Of a stretch of DNA of 64,000 nucleotides, positions 1 to 11,065 are shown in pieces. The notes beneath the pieces are model-generated. The model was not told where the DNA came from. It saw nothing but the letters and a program-made list of their open reading frames with translations, and searched no databases. The DNA lies in contig JAVKOQ010000031.1 of the NCBI GenBank assembly GCA_031835245.1, positions 124,001-188,000 on the forward strand. Reading direction: 5' to 3'. The position numbers and the translations under genes are program-made. Position 1 is the stretch's first letter; each line of letters opens with the position of its first letter. The stretch comes from Balamuthia mandrillaris (lineage: Eukaryota; Discosea; Longamoebia; Balamuthiidae).

Positions 1-1069
1 CAAGAGCGGCGTCAGGCGATGCTATCTGCTGAGAGAACCGCTCAGCAGCACTACGAGACTTGGCCAACAGGAGAATGCCTGAAGTCAACCTATCCAACCT
101 ATGTACACCTTGCGTTTGTTTTGCCACAATTATAAACCGGAAAGAGAGCAAGAGAAGAAATAAGAACAGAGGATAGAGGGAAAACCATGAGAACAAGGAG
201 TGAGAATGTTGCAAACAAAAGAGAGAGTAATAAGAGATATGCTTACAATGAAGGTTGCTAAGACCGTGCTCCTTTGCTAAAATGAAAAGCACCGTGTTGT
301 GGCGATACCGCCCACACGGATGTACCTATTTGTTGTCATAGACGTAAGCGTTTGAAACGAAGAAAGACAGAAAGAGGTTACCGGAATGGAGGGCGGCTTG
401 TTCACAACGACCAAGTCCTCATCCTGAGCGAGCAATTGGATGGGTTCGGCGGAGACAGGAGGCTCATGGCGGTGTATGCGGTGCACTACAAGGTCGTGCC
501 TCTGTATGATGGTGTCTGGACCCACCGTCTTCCCGTTTACAGAGATGTCACCCCTTTCAATCGCTTCTTGCTTGGGTAGTTGTTAGAGAATAGTGAAGAG
601 AGGTCAAAGAGAAAAGCGAACGGCAGAAGCACTAGACTAAAGGAAGGAGAGAAGGGAAGAGATCACTAGAAAAGAAAGAGAGCAGCGGAAGGGATGAGAT
701 GAAATGATGGAAAGGTTTGCGACATACGTAGTAAGAGGGGGTATGACCACGAAACTCGGTGAGAAACAGCTGGAGCAGCGTCTTGCCAAGCCAACGTTCC
801 TTTGCATGGACCTTAAAGTCATAGTAATACGGCCGCACGAATCGCAGCCCATCCCGAAAGAAGTACTCCGTCTCCTCGCGCTGCTCCTCTGGGACGGTCC
901 CGCCTGCCCTCAATCGTTTTTGCTCTCTCTTGTTCTTCCGCCACTGTTTGCGTTGGGACTTGGAAGGTCGCTCCCTCTGTCGCTTCTTCTGCTGTGGTGG
1001 TGCGGAAGGGCTGGTCGCTGCTCCCTCCTCCTCCTCCTCCTGCTGCGGCGCCTTCTTCTCTTCTTGCAT
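1..1069 (-). CDS. RluA-family RNA pseudouridine synthase (5' part)
   Basis: Isomerises uridine to pseudouridine in RNA; closest in layout to the eukaryotic RPUSD2/Rib2/Pus9 group (family knowledge). Exons read on the minus strand are 1069-728, 570-382, 325-247 and 108-<1; all junctions are GT..AG and keep one frame. The first exon has a Glu/Lys/Arg-rich tail of about 70 residues, then the N-terminal RluA segment (VRPYYYDFKVHAKERW). Exon 2 carries an S4-like stretch (GDISVNGKTVGPDTIIQ) followed by LLAQDEDLVVVNKP, exon 3 HPCGRYRHNTV, and exon 4 the catalytic motif HRLDRLTSG with the active-site Asp near residue 209. The C-terminal half lies outside the window. Family assignment is firm; the RNA target cannot be inferred. 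Confidence 0.9.
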
Positions 1070-1088
1070 TTTCTCTCTTCCGCTTTTG

Positions 1089-1436
1089 TTACAATCGGGA
1101 CGTCATGACCATACCGGCACTGGCAACGAGCGGAAGGCTGCAGCTCACCCAGCGGTTTGTTCTCAGCCGACTCAAGAGGCTCCAGAGTTCTGCCGTGTGG
1201 TTTAAACACATGTGGTCCACAGGTGGTTTTCCAAGCTCCAAGAGCACCCCTTGTTTCTTTATCCTGCTTGCACAATCCTTCAGAGAATTCCTCCGCACAA
1301 TGCTTCTCTCCACAGCGTCAAACTCATTGACGAGTCTATCCACAACGTCATGCCTCAGCACAACCTCCCGGTACCAAGACCACATAATGCAAACGATGAG
1401 CGTGAAGGAAGGACAAAGCAGTAAAAAAACAAGCAT
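1089..1436 (-). CDS. Hypothetical small membrane protein
   Basis: Uninterrupted 115-codon frame on the minus strand, ending 20 bp upstream of the pseudouridine synthase start. Residues about 2-22 form one hydrophobic segment (LVFLLLCPSFTLIVCIMW), followed by a charged helix-like stretch (DRLVNEFDAVERSIVRR). No recognised family. The last third has low-information composition and might be 3' UTR of a shorter spliced product. It could be a tail-anchored or N-terminally anchored protein, or a chance frame in the promoter region of its neighbour. Confidence 0.3.
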   Translation of the reverse strand: MLVFLLLCPSFTLIVCIMWSWYREVVLRHDVVDRLVNEFDAVERSIVRRNSLKDCASRIKKQGVLLELGKPPVDHMCLNHTAELWSLLSRLRTNRWVSCSLPLVASAGMVMTSRL

Positions 1437-1530
1437 GAACAGTTTTGAGGGATCAAGCGAAAAATAGTATTGGTGAATAAAGAAAAAGCGAGACCAGTCA
1501 TTGCTGAGAGGTTATATCATCCTTCACATG

Positions 1531-3240
1531 TTACTCTGCCTTGATGGGAGCAACTACGGGAACATGGTGGCAAGGGCATCTGCACTCAGAGCATCCATGA
1601 CGTCCACCACCACGATGCCATCTCCCTTCTTCCTTCCTGGTCTTCCATCCACCATAGCGAGCGGAGTTCTCCAGCTTCCACAGCTTCTTCTTGGCTTTCC
1701 AGGCTTGCTTCATCCCCTCTCGGGCTTGCTGCCATTGCTGCTTCTCCTCCTTCCTCTGCCACTTGGCCTCGCGGCGCAGCAGAGCCTCCACCACTCGCCC
1801 CACATCTCCGTCGTGCTTGTTCAGCAGGCGAAGGTTCAGGCCTTGGCGAGTGAATCCCATGCTCTCCAGCTGATGAAGGGCCGCCTCCCGCTCTTCCAGA
1901 TGGGCTCTGACCTTGTCCACGTCTCCTCCGAACTTGGCCAACAAGCGGCGGTTCTGCTGAGGGCGGTTGTGGAACCCCGCATCCCTCAAGGCATTCATCT
2001 TTTGGCGCAGCAGCTTGCGTTCCTCCCTTCGGCTGCGGAGGAAGGCCGAGACCTTGTCCACGTCTCCATCGAACATGATGAGCAAACGTTGGTTGCGTCT
2101 CCTTCTCTTGAACCCTTGTTCTTCCAGAGTCTTCAACGCTTTCGCCATCTCCTTATCCACCTTGTTTGGGTGGCTATCCTCGCTGTCTTCTTCAGAAGAG
2201 GAGGAAGAGCAACTCTCCTCTTCCGTGCTGGTACCAGACGAAGCAGATGAAGAGGAAGAATCGTCCTCGGAAGAAGTGACCTCCGTGCTACTTTCCTTCT
2301 TCCCTTCTAGTCTGTCGGCAGTGGCGGTGCAAGGAGAAGGGAGGTCCTGGACAAGTTGCTTAGCCTCCACTTGTGGTTCTTCCTCCTTCCTTGCCTCTTC
2401 TTCCTTCTTTTGCTTCTCCGCCAAGCGTTGCTCTTTCAACTGCTGGCGTTGCAATTTCCTTTGCTCTTTCTCTTTCTGCTTCTCGGCCTGTCGCTGCAAT
2501 CTCTGCTCTCGTCGGTGCAGTCTCTCTTGCTTCTGCTTCTCCGCATCTTGCAAGAAAGCCACCACCTGGCCCACATCCCCATGGAACCTGTTCAACAAGG
2601 CGATGCGTCGGCCTTTGTTCTCTCCAAGGCCCAGGGCTTGCAGCTCAGCCAAGCCTTGTTCTCGTTTGTGAAGGGCTTGAAGGTGGCTCTGCACTTGAGA
2701 GAGGTCTCCTTGGAAGCGGCTCAGCAAACGCTTGTTCTGCGGAGCGTTGGTGAATCCCATCTTCTCCAGTTCTTCCAGCTTCTTCCTCTCTTCCTCATCC
2801 ACCACTGGCGCTTGCTGCTCGTTCTTCCTTTCCTTCACAACTTCGGCCACAGCAGCTGGGTTCAGTCGGGTTATCACCGCTTTCTGCTGCTTCTTTCGAG
2901 AGACGAACATGCGCAGCGTTGCCCCTTCCTCCTCCTTTCCACTCTTGTGGTGGGAGAGAAGCTGGTGAAGGGCCTCTTGCAGCTCGGCATCGTTGGTGAG
3001 GGTAAGGAGGTCCCCTTCGTTGTCGGTGTATCGAACCAGCAGGTTTTGCCTCTTCCAAATGCCGAAAGCGGCTTGCAACTGCCCGGCCAGCTCTTGAAAG
3101 GAACTTCCGCTGGCCTTCACAGTGGTTTCAAGCATTGCCGGTGAGGCAGCCGTGGCGGTACCGGTGGTGGTTGGTTGGACGTTGAGGAACGTGGCCACCA
3201 CACGCACAGTAGAGGTCTTGTTGTTGTTGTTGCTTTGCAT
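1531..3240 (-). CDS. PB1-domain protein with five UBA-like repeats
   Basis: Single-exon gene of 569 residues. Residues about 35-115 look like a PB1 domain: a basic cluster (WKRQNLLVRY) and an acidic OPCA-like motif (YTDNEGDLLTLTNDAEL). Five related three-helix repeats follow at about 155-189, 197-231, 369-402, 414-448 and 453-488, with the shared pattern L..LE.MGF....N.RLL..F.GDV..V...L, which resembles UBA domains. Between repeats 2 and 3 lie a Gln/Lys/Glu coiled coil (about 232-290) and an acidic Ser-rich stretch (about 316-356). PB1 domains mediate PB1-PB1 oligomerisation and UBA domains bind ubiquitin, so a scaffold role in ubiquitin signalling or selective autophagy, like p62/NBR1, is possible (inference). 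The C-terminal tail has four Cys/His residues of unknown role. The gene is divergent from the secreted-protein gene at 3938. Confidence 0.85.
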   Translation of the reverse strand: MQSNNNNKTSTVRVVATFLNVQPTTTGTATAASPAMLETTVKASGSSFQELAGQLQAAFGIWKRQNLLVRYTDNEGDLLTLTNDAELQEALHQLLSHHKSGKEEEGATLRMFVSRKKQQKAVITRLNPAAVAEVVKERKNEQQAPVVDEEERKKLEELEKMGFTNAPQNKRLLSRFQGDLSQVQSHLQALHKREQGLAELQALGLGENKGRRIALLNRFHGDVGQVVAFLQDAEKQKQERLHRREQRLQRQAEKQKEKEQRKLQRQQLKEQRLAEKQKKEEEARKEEEPQVEAKQLVQDLPSPCTATADRLEGKKESSTEVTSSEDDSSSSSASSGTSTEEESCSSSSSEEDSEDSHPNKVDKEMAKALKTLEEQGFKRRRRNQRLLIMFDGDVDKVSAFLRSRREERKLLRQKMNALRDAGFHNRPQQNRRLLAKFGGDVDKVRAHLEEREAALHQLESMGFTRQGLNLRLLNKHDGDVGRVVEALLRREAKWQRKEEKQQWQQAREGMKQAWKAKKKLWKLENSARYGGWKTRKEEGRWHRGGGRHGCSECRCPCHHVPVVAPIKAE

Positions 3241-3510
3241 GATGATGCTCTAAGAGTTTGTTGTCGAGTGTTCGGTTTGAAGAAACCTTTTGTTAACAAA
3301 GACAGTCACTGAAGAGTGAGTTTGTTTGTGTTGTTGTTGTTGAACGAACGAGAGAAAAAGAATCCCACACCGGTGTAGTTTTTATAGTTGTCAAGCCTTG
3401 CCTATCGTAGTCGGGGGTAACGCACGACATTTATCGCGTCGCAGAGGTTTCCGTGTCGTGGGGTCGCTTTCGTTGCCTTTTTTCGCTCTTTCCGCGAAGT
3501 TTCCCTCGCT

Positions 3511-3516
3511 GTCGAC
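3511..3516 (+). promoter_or_regulatory. GTCGAC promoter element, copy 1
   Basis: GTCGACAAAATAT, lying between the divergent PB1/UBA and secreted-protein genes. It is one of 13 intergenic copies in the window that share the core GTCGAC and an A-rich flank. Confidence 0.5.
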
Positions 3517-3734
3517 AAAATATCTGACCCCGACATTCCATGCATTGTTGTAGACATACAAAACAGAAGCAGAGCTGCAATGGGTGTTTGTTGTGCGGCT
3601 CAATCAAGTGGACCTCCTCCCCCCCTCCCCCCCCCCCAAATTTTGGAGAGAAAGGTAAAACATGCATAGACTGATCACAAAGCGGCGTCTGAGGAAGATG
3701 GTTGGGGTAAGCACCACGTCCTTGTCCGTCCTCC

Positions 3735-3740
3735 GTCGAC
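3735..3740 (+). promoter_or_regulatory. GTCGAC promoter element, copy 2
   Basis: GTCGACAAAAATTTAG, about 200 bp upstream of the secreted-protein start and in the same orientation as copy 1. The flank closely matches the copy at 35209. Confidence 0.5.
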
Positions 3741-3937
3741 AAAAATTTAGACGTTGGGTTCATTCCTTTTGGTAAGCAAGAAATGCCCCTTCGTGGATGT
3801 GTCGATAGACAACGAAAACGTGCTCCTAAGGAGATGATTCTCTTCGAAGATTTCCACCTTAAAATGCTTCGCCACGCGGTGTTATTTTGTTTTTTCTGTT
3901 GGTGACTTCTCTCCTTTCGCTCTCACAGTCAAACGTG

Positions 3938-5222
3938 ATGCTTGGCACCAAAACAAAAGTAGCGATGTTGCCTTTGGCCCTGCTTGCCTTGTTCATCAGT
4001 GGTGGTCTGGCGTGGGAGGCACCTGTTCCATCTGTTGGCGCCGTGACCGGCCGCGTCTTCTGGCAAACCCGCACGGATCTGCTCAAACGTGACACAGGAA
4101 CCATTCGTAAGTCTTGTCTTCTCTTCTCTTCGGCCCTTCCAGTTGGTTGTCCTTGCTCATACTTTCCGCATCAGAGATTAGTTCTGCTAAAGTCGATGGC
4201 ACTGACGTACAGCATCACTTCCAACTGTCCGGGGTTGCTGGTGGTACTGCTCCCTTTGGTGTGGACAGGTCTGGAAACGTTTATTTTGCTCTCTACGACC
4301 AAGCCTCCAGTCATATCGATGTCGTGAGATTCGATCTGAAGGGTACACGCAAGGGCGTAGTCTCCAGCAACGTAGGTGACCTCCGCAACATACAAGTCAG
4401 GAACGGATACATCTTGCAGTTGATTTGCGACAACTCAGGCGATGAGCTAGCAGGAGATATTCAGCTGAGAGACTCTTGCACCAGCGTCAGCGTAGTATCC
4501 GCTCCCACCAACAGCTCAGCGGCAAAGAGGATCTTTTTAGTTCGGTCCAACTATCTTTCGCTTCCCAATGGTAACAATTTCTAGCTATCCATCATACTCG
4601 TTGTTCCTTAACCCATTTCTTTAGCTGTTGACATTTGTCACTCCGTCGAGAGCTGCAAGACGTGGGACAACGCCATTGGCGTCAGCGGCAGGGGTCCCCA
4701 GGGCAATGGGGTAGTGGTCATCGGCAGCATGCCCTCTGGCAGCATTGATGGTGTCTTCAGCCTTCCCCCCACGCAGAGTGGTGGTGGAGTCTCAGTTCAC
4801 AACAACGAAGTCTACTATACCTTTTTCGAAGATAAGAACTTCAGCGGAGGACAATCTTACCTCGCGAAGGTGAAGTTCTGTTTTCTCTGCTTTATCATAG
4901 TTTCTACTATGTCTACCTCCTATGCCCAGTCTTCTTTTCTGAACTGAATACAGGTAGGAGGGGTTCCTGTGTGCTCTGCCCCACAAAACTGGGATTCTTC
5001 GTCCCATAACGCCCTCGCTCAAGACTTTGAGGCTGGATTGCTCTTCTACGGAGCTGGCCAACAGATCATCAAGTACCACTTCTCTTCGGGCAAGTGCTCT
5101 CCTCTTGCAACCGTTCAAGGTAATGTCCGTTGCTTAACGAAGTGTTGTTTGTACCTTTTAAACCTGGTTTTATTTTTTTTGAAACAATAGGAGAGCTGGC
5201 CTACATCGCTACAGTTGAATAA
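3938..5222 (+). CDS. Secreted protein, possibly beta-propeller
   Basis: Five exons (3938-4106, 4175-4570, 4625-4869, 4954-5119, 5191-5222) give 335 residues. The start was chosen because it opens a classic signal peptide (hydrophobic core AMLPLALLALFISGGLA). The mature part has repeated short strands with the look of propeller blades (DRSGNVYFALYD, VHNNEVYYTFF, GLLFYGAGQQIIKYHF) and four to five Cys. No family was recognised. Likely secreted or lysosomal, role unknown. The stop codon overlaps an AATAAA at 5218-5223, so the 3' UTR may be very short. Confidence 0.75.
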
Positions 5223-5545
5223 AGTGAAAGAGAGCTTTGTTCCAACAATAAACGGTTTCAATATCAAGAGAAAGAGAGGGTGAGGGAGAAGTTGGAAGTG
5301 AAAAAAGAGGAAGCAGGAAAAACGACGAAAGAAAGAGAAAGCGGGTCACATAAGTTAGTAGAGAATCGCTTCCTTTTATTGTCTTTTTTGATGAGATGAA
5401 TTTATGTTGATATGATGAATGAGTGGCTAATAAATGGCTTTTATTAACACATATCGGAGTAGAAAGCAAATCTTAGGCCAGCAAACTCTGCCATCATTCG
5501 CAACTTTCCATTCAACGTTGAAGGACTTTGCAGCCGAAAGCACCA
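5223..5545. other. Short intergenic region
   Basis: 323 bp, A/G-rich in its first half, between two genes on the plus strand. It contains AATAAA-like polyadenylation signals and the start region of the next gene. No other structure seen. Confidence 0.5.
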
Positions 5546-8500
5546 ATGGGTGTAACTGATTTTTTTTGTACCTTCTATATACTGTTTTCTGTGCTTACCA
5601 CTGCGATGGTCCATGCGCAAACCGGTGCGTTCATTTTGGGGCCTTTCGTAGTCTCTTCGCTGACCCCTTTCTTCCCTCTCTTATGTTGCTTGACCAAGGT
5701 TACTTCACTCCTGATGGAAGAGGAGTGTTGGATAGCTGCACTAACAAAGAACCATGCGGCAACCTTACTGGGGCGTTGTTGCTTCAAGAGTTTGAGGAAT
5801 ATGTCTTGGCTTCTGGTCAGTACGCTTTGGAAAGCCCTATATTGTTTTTCCGTCCAACAACTATTCGGTAACAGCAGGCGCTTGCCCCTTTTCGTTATTA
5901 TTATTATTTTTTGCTCATTCTTACCGTCCTTTGGTTTGGTCTCTTCTCTGATTCTCTCTTCATGCCTGCCTCTGCGACATGAATAACAACCATCTTCCTT
6001 TACACAGAAACTGGAGGGAACTCCAGATGCCAGGACAACCTCTCATCAGCAGCACGATCTTCCTTCCTGCCTGCTTCGCCATCGATGCTCCCCAATACCT
6101 AGAAGATATGGTCCAGCTGATTCTCCAAGGAGTTATCTTGGAATGTGAGGGCAGCACAGCAATAGACTTGCTGGCGCTGCCCATGCCGGCCAGAGTGGAG
6201 CTGATGGATGTGACCATCCGAAATTCTGTGAATGGGTTGGTGGCGAGCCACGACGAACCAGAGGCCGGTAGACTTGGGTTTAACCTTTTTCTGTCGAACT
6301 TTAAAGTGCAACAGGTGAACGAGGCCAGTTTTGGAGGTACAAGGAATAATTATTCTGTTCTTATTCTTTTTTTTTTCATTTTCTTATTCTGGTTTGCATG
6401 GCAACTCCCCCTTTTTTCAGTCCTTTTGTTCTTCTGTCCTAGTGTTTTCGTCTTGTCTTTCCTGTTTGTTGCTATAGTTTAAAAGGCCTTTGTTTCTCAC
6501 ATTACTCCTAATGCAGCTTTACATTTGATGGACGTGGTACTAGAGTTTGAGGGATACCTGCTCTTCGAGAACAACTTTAACTTGCAACCACTTCGTAAGC
6601 ATTACCAGAGCATGAGAAGTTTTTCTGGAAATGTGTGCTGACGTATTGGCTGTGATGGCCAGCCCTTGTGACTTTGAACAGGGTGAATGCCACGGGCCAC
6701 GATGGTGTGCTGTCATTCGTACGGAATGATAATGGTCTTGGCCCACTTTTGTTTCTCAGCGATAGTAGGTTCCATTCCTACGATGTTTCAACCGAGATTA
6801 TTGGCAATACGAATGTAGGCCAGACAGGTTCGTATATTCTTCTTATTCTTGTTCTTCTTGTTCTTGTTCTTTTTCTTCTTTTTCTTCTTTTCTTCTTCTT
6901 GTAACGAAAACAACTCCAAAGCACAACTGATAGACTCCATATGGCTGAGCAACGCAAGGACTGTTTTCCAGGAAAATACAGCTGTTAATCTGGTACAAAC
7001 CTTGGGATCATCCACATGGACAAGCGTTGCTGAAGTTATCAATCGTGACAACCTTGTCGATCAAATGGAATTTGATTGCTCCCTTGACTCTGAATGCTGC
7101 TTCACTCCTTGTCCTGATGGCAGTGCCTGCGATTGCCCACATCTTCCTTCGCTATCGTGGCAGAGCGTCTTCATTCCACCCAATGAACAACAACCAGTGT
7201 TGGAGTTCCCAGCCACCCAAACTACGATCAACGTTTCTGTGTCTTCATCCATAGAAATTGCAAGCGATGATCAACACGTTCCATTCGTGTTGGAAATGTC
7301 CCATGGTCTTCAACACGGAGTTCATTTTGTAGTTTTTTGCGACGTGATTGTTGAAGAGGAGAGTTCACCAACAGACCCCGTTCTCCATTTTGTGCTCCTT
7401 CTTTCGCGTGGATCGACTGTAGCTCAATTCCAAATAGAAAGACTGGAAGCTGCGTCTTTAGGTCGAAAGGAGTATCTCACTATCTCACCTGCTCTTTCTT
7501 CATCATCAGCACCGTTCTTCATCGATCCACTGAACATCGAATACTTTCTTTCCTCTTCGCTGTCAAGGAATCCGCTGAAAGTGGTATTTTATCCAAATGC
7601 GCGGAGCTACCTTCCCCCTGAAAAGGGCTTGGCTTTAGGCTTTCCCTCTGACCGACCTGACCATGTTATCTCGCTTATCGACCAAATCGATAACAACGCT
7701 TTGACCGTCGCTTTTGGCTCTTTGATGGAAGTTCAAGTCTCAAGCGGCAAAGAAGAAGAGGACGAGAAAGTGATAGTGGTTGCTTCCGCTTCATTAACGC
7801 AAATTCCATTCGTTGCTGAACAACTGGTGAACTTTACAGATGGCTCTTCCATCACCAATGGCCAAACTCTCATCTCTTTTCTTGCGACCATTTATCAACT
7901 TGAAGAGCTCACACGCAACGAAACAACAACTATTACCACACTGGCACAACCGATTCAACTGCGGTTCAACTTCAGCATGTTTTTGGAGGAGACGGTAGTC
8001 GAGTTTGGGGGAGTGGAACAAGCCATCCAACCGAACAGTATCAAATGGACGCTGCACATTCAGAGCTGGCCCTTTCAACATTCGTCCAACTTTTTGCGAC
8101 TTCAACTGCCGTTTAGGAGCAAAGACGGGCCTATCTCGTTACTTCAACAAGAAATCGTAAACGGAACAACATTGGTACTGGTGACGAACAACACGGAGAT
8201 TCCTTTTCGGACGTTTCCTTTGGCTGTTGTGGATGGAGAGGAGGAAGCGCCTGTCAAAGCTCTGTGGCAGGGAGGAGAAGACGGCTCATCGGTGGTCCTA
8301 CAGTTACCCTGGTTCAGTCAGTCATTGTTGTTGGATCCGGATATGTCTATGTTGTTGAGGGACAGAGATGGAGACGAAAACGGAGATGATGAAGGAGAGG
8401 ATGGCGACTTGTGGTGGAAGATTACAGTGCCACTGTTGTTGGTGCTGGCCGTCCTGGTAGTAGTTGCAATTATCCTCTACATTCGCTTTGGTAGAATCAG

Positions 8501-8564
8501 GAAGAACGAGTACCTCCGAAAACGAGCTCTCACCGAGCGGATCAAGTCGTTGAACGACGATTGA
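5546..8564 (+). CDS. Type I membrane protein with likely beta-helix ectodomain
   Basis: Six exons (5546-5624, 5699-5867, 6008-6336, 6517-6594, 6663-6827, 6922-8564) encode 820 residues; every junction keeps phase. A signal peptide (residues 1-25) is followed by a Cys-containing segment (VLDSCTNKEPCGNLTG). Then come repeated strand-turn units such as VELMDVTIRNS, LHLMDVVLEFE, VTLNRVNATGHDG and QLIDSIWLSN, typical of right-handed parallel beta-helices. A Cys-rich spot lies near the start of exon 6 (CSLDSECCFTPCPDGSACDC). A long ectodomain precedes one transmembrane helix (ITVPLLLVLAVLVVVAIILY) and a basic tail of about 30 residues. Probably a cell-surface receptor or adhesion protein (inference). 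The family is not recognised beyond the fold guess. Confidence 0.8.
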
Positions 8565-8848
8565 AATGTTTTTTTAGGTTCGGATGAATACATGACTGAA
8601 AAGAAATGGCAAGGGAAAAAAGGGCAACAAAAAAGCCCCTCCGCTTCCCCGCTACTTTTAGCGAGACAAATCAGTGTCGACAAGGACCACTGCCACACCA
8701 AACCATTGCGCGTTAGTTCACATACAAATAAAGTAATGATAATAATTTTATTAGGCTAATGATCCAATATTTGATTTTTCGTTGGTTGTTTGAATACATC
8801 TGAAAAATCTGTTCTGCAAAGAAAAGAAAGACAAGAAATAAAGAAAGA
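8565..8848. other. Intergenic region
   Basis: 284 bp with AATAAA-type signals near 8727 for the upstream gene, and a GTCGACA element at 8676. No coding frame. Confidence 0.5.
8676..8681 (+). promoter_or_regulatory. GTCGAC promoter element, copy 3
   Basis: TGTCGACAAGG, about 170 bp upstream of the histidine phosphatase start. Confidence 0.45.
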
Positions 8849-11015
8849 ATGGAAGAGGCCATGGCGGCGGCTGCGGCAGAGCACAAAGCAAGGCCAGAAA
8901 TGGCAGCGCTCACGCCGGAAGAGATGAAGGCAGAATACGAGCGTTTGAAGGTGGAGGTGGAGGCCTTTGAGTTTGTTCACCCTAGCTCGGGTGAGCAACA
9001 GAGAGAGCAAATCAAAGAAGCGTTACAAAAACTTGAAGTGGTCGCTTCGAAGGTTCCTTTTTTTTCCTTGCCTTTGCTTCTTTTTTTTTCCACCTTTTCA
9101 GGGATGACCTTCTTCTTGTTGCTGAACAGGAGCGTTTATTGGACAAAAAAGAACTGTTTAAATTGGGACAGCTGTTTCGGGTTCCTCTGTCAGAAGAAGA
9201 GAGTGCAGTGTTTACCTCCAAACGTATTCCCACTGACAACAAAGACAAAGCCGACCTTGAGGTGTGCTCCCTCTTTTTCTCTGCATCTTCTCTTGAAACC
9301 TCTCCTTCTCCTTCTCCTTCTCCTTCTCCTTCTCCTTCTCCTTCTCCTTCTTGTTGTTGTTCTTGTTCTTGTTCTTGTTGTTGTTCTTGTTCTTCTTCTT
9401 GTTGTTGTTGTTGTTCTTGTTCTTCTTGTTCTTCTTCTTCTTCTTCTTCTTCTTCTTGTTCTTGTTCTTCTTGTTCTTCTTCTTCTTCTTCTTCTTCTTC
9501 TTCTTCTTGTTCTTGTTCTTCTTGTTCTTCTTGTTCTTGTTCTTCCTCTTCTTCTTCTTCTTCTTCTTCTTGTTCTTCTTCTTGTTCTTGTTCTTGTTCT
9601 TCTTCTTGTTCTTCTTGTTCTTCTTCTTGTTCTTCTTCTTCTTCTTCTTCTTCTTCTTCTTCTTTCTCTTCTTCTTCTTCTTCTTTCTCTTCTGCTTCTT
9701 CTCATGTTATGTTGCCTTTTTCCTCTTTGTTAAAAAAAAAAGGAGTTTTGTGGTTGGTGTGTTGAAACCTTTCCCACATGGAGTGGCGACAAGTTAGATT
9801 TTATACGTATGAAGCTCAGAGCAACAGCCCTGCCCCTTGAACGCGTCAAAGGGGTGAAGAAGCTATCCTCCACTGCATTCAGCCACTGGGCAAAGCTCCG
9901 AGGGGTCCTCAAAGTGGCGAGATACTATCGTACCTACTGGAAGCCAGCTCCTCGCACCGAAAAGGGATGGCAGGAGGTGCAACAGGCGGCACGAGAGCAG
10001 GGCAAGCTCATCAATAGGGTCACCTTTGTGAGACATGGCCAATCTACGTCGAATGCCGGATGGGACGTGCACGGCTGCGAGCCATTTATCTTTGATGCCG
10101 AGCTTACTGAACTGGGAAGACAGCAAGCTGCCCAACGGTACCTCGTCACAAAAGCTTCCTCTGTTTTGCTTTCTCGCTTGTTCTCATCGCTTCTCTCTCC
10201 CCTTCTCCAAAATAAGTGCGACAAAAATGTTGGAACAAAAACCCATCCAATTAGTTGTGACGTCCCCATTAACAAGAGCGGTTCAAACGTGCGACATTGT
10301 CTTTGGCAATTTGAAGGGAAAGGTGCCCTTCATCATGCATCCTCTTTGCAGGGAACAAATGTCCGGAGCTGATGACCTTGGAAGGTACTTTTGTTCGTTC
10401 GCTCTTGCTTTCACCCTCTTGTTTATGCTTAGCCCTCTTGTTCTTCTCTCTTGTTCTTCGTACTTGCTAAAAACTAACACACACCAAACAGATTGAAGGA
10501 AGATCTAAAGAAAGAGTTTGAGGGATATGACATGGGGTTAGTGCCGGAGGGCTTTTGGTGGTACATTCCCACAGAGCGTAGAGTGGAGGGAGAAACATTG
10601 GAGGAGCATTATCATAGATACAAAGAAGCCAATTGTTGGACGGAACCTGGCAGAGTTCTTGCTGAACGCATTCGACAATTCGAAGTACGGTTTTATCTTT
10701 TTTTTTTACTTCTCTTATCTCTTTCTTTTGGTTTTTGTTTTTGATTTCTGTTATGTGTAATGCTTTTCCTTTTCGAACAGGCGTGGATTGTGGAGAGGCC
10801 GGAGATCGAAATAGGAGTAGTAAGCCATGGCAACTTTATCGAACGTATGTGCAATATTCCAAGAATTGGTACGCACCGCCATTCACAATACCCCTTTTTG
10901 CTATTTCCAATTGTTCCTCATCATTCTCGCTCTCTTCTCTCACTTAGCAAATGGAGATCAATTCATTTTGGAGGTCGACCCATTGAAACCCATCAACCCC
11001 TCTGAAGAGGATTAA
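8849..11015 (+). CDS. Histidine phosphatase (phosphoglycerate-mutase-like)
   Basis: Seven exons (8849-9052, 9130-9261, 9794-10137, 10217-10384, 10492-10684, 10781-10868, 10948-11015) give 398 residues. Residues 1-112 are helical and charged, with no known domain. From about 185 the histidine phosphatase fold is clear: the RHGQS motif with catalytic His193, then GRQQA, VVTSPLTRAVQT, and the second catalytic His in SHGNF (His363). These enzymes transfer phosphate through a phospho-histidine; the substrate cannot be read from sequence. Intron 2 (9262-9793) is mostly a TTC/TTG repeat. It could be a PGAM-like metabolic enzyme or a regulatory phosphatase. Confidence 0.88.
9301..9700 (+). repeat. 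TTC/TTG trinucleotide repeat inside an intron
   Basis: About 400 bp of TTC units interspersed with TTG, filling most of a phosphatase intron. Pyrimidines are on the coding strand. Long open frames on both strands (poly-Ser/Cys, poly-Arg) are artefacts of this repeat. Confidence 0.95.
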
Positions 11016-11027
11016 CAATCCTTTGTA

Positions 11028-11065
<38 letters not shown>

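Larger units (their letters stand above)
3241..3937. other. Intergenic region between divergent genes
   Basis: About 700 bp separating two divergently transcribed genes. It holds two copies of the GTCGACA element, a C-rich homopolymer run near 3614-3640, and no convincing coding frame. The short minus-strand frames here lack recognisable domains. Confidence 0.6.

Noticed and set aside
1501-3144. Long plus-strand frames (262 and 249 codons) opposite the PB1/UBA gene
   Set aside because: Antisense shadows; Leu/Pro/Ser-rich with no domain, while the minus frame has repeated conserved motifs.
3391-3763. Minus-strand frames of 70 and 110 codons
   Set aside because: Overlap each other and the G/C homopolymer run, hold promoter elements and no domain.
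9190-9705. Long minus-strand frame of Arg/Thr repeats and plus-strand Ser/Cys or Leu/Val frames
   Set aside because: Pure translation of the TTC/TTG repeat; the flanking splice sites place it inside an intron.
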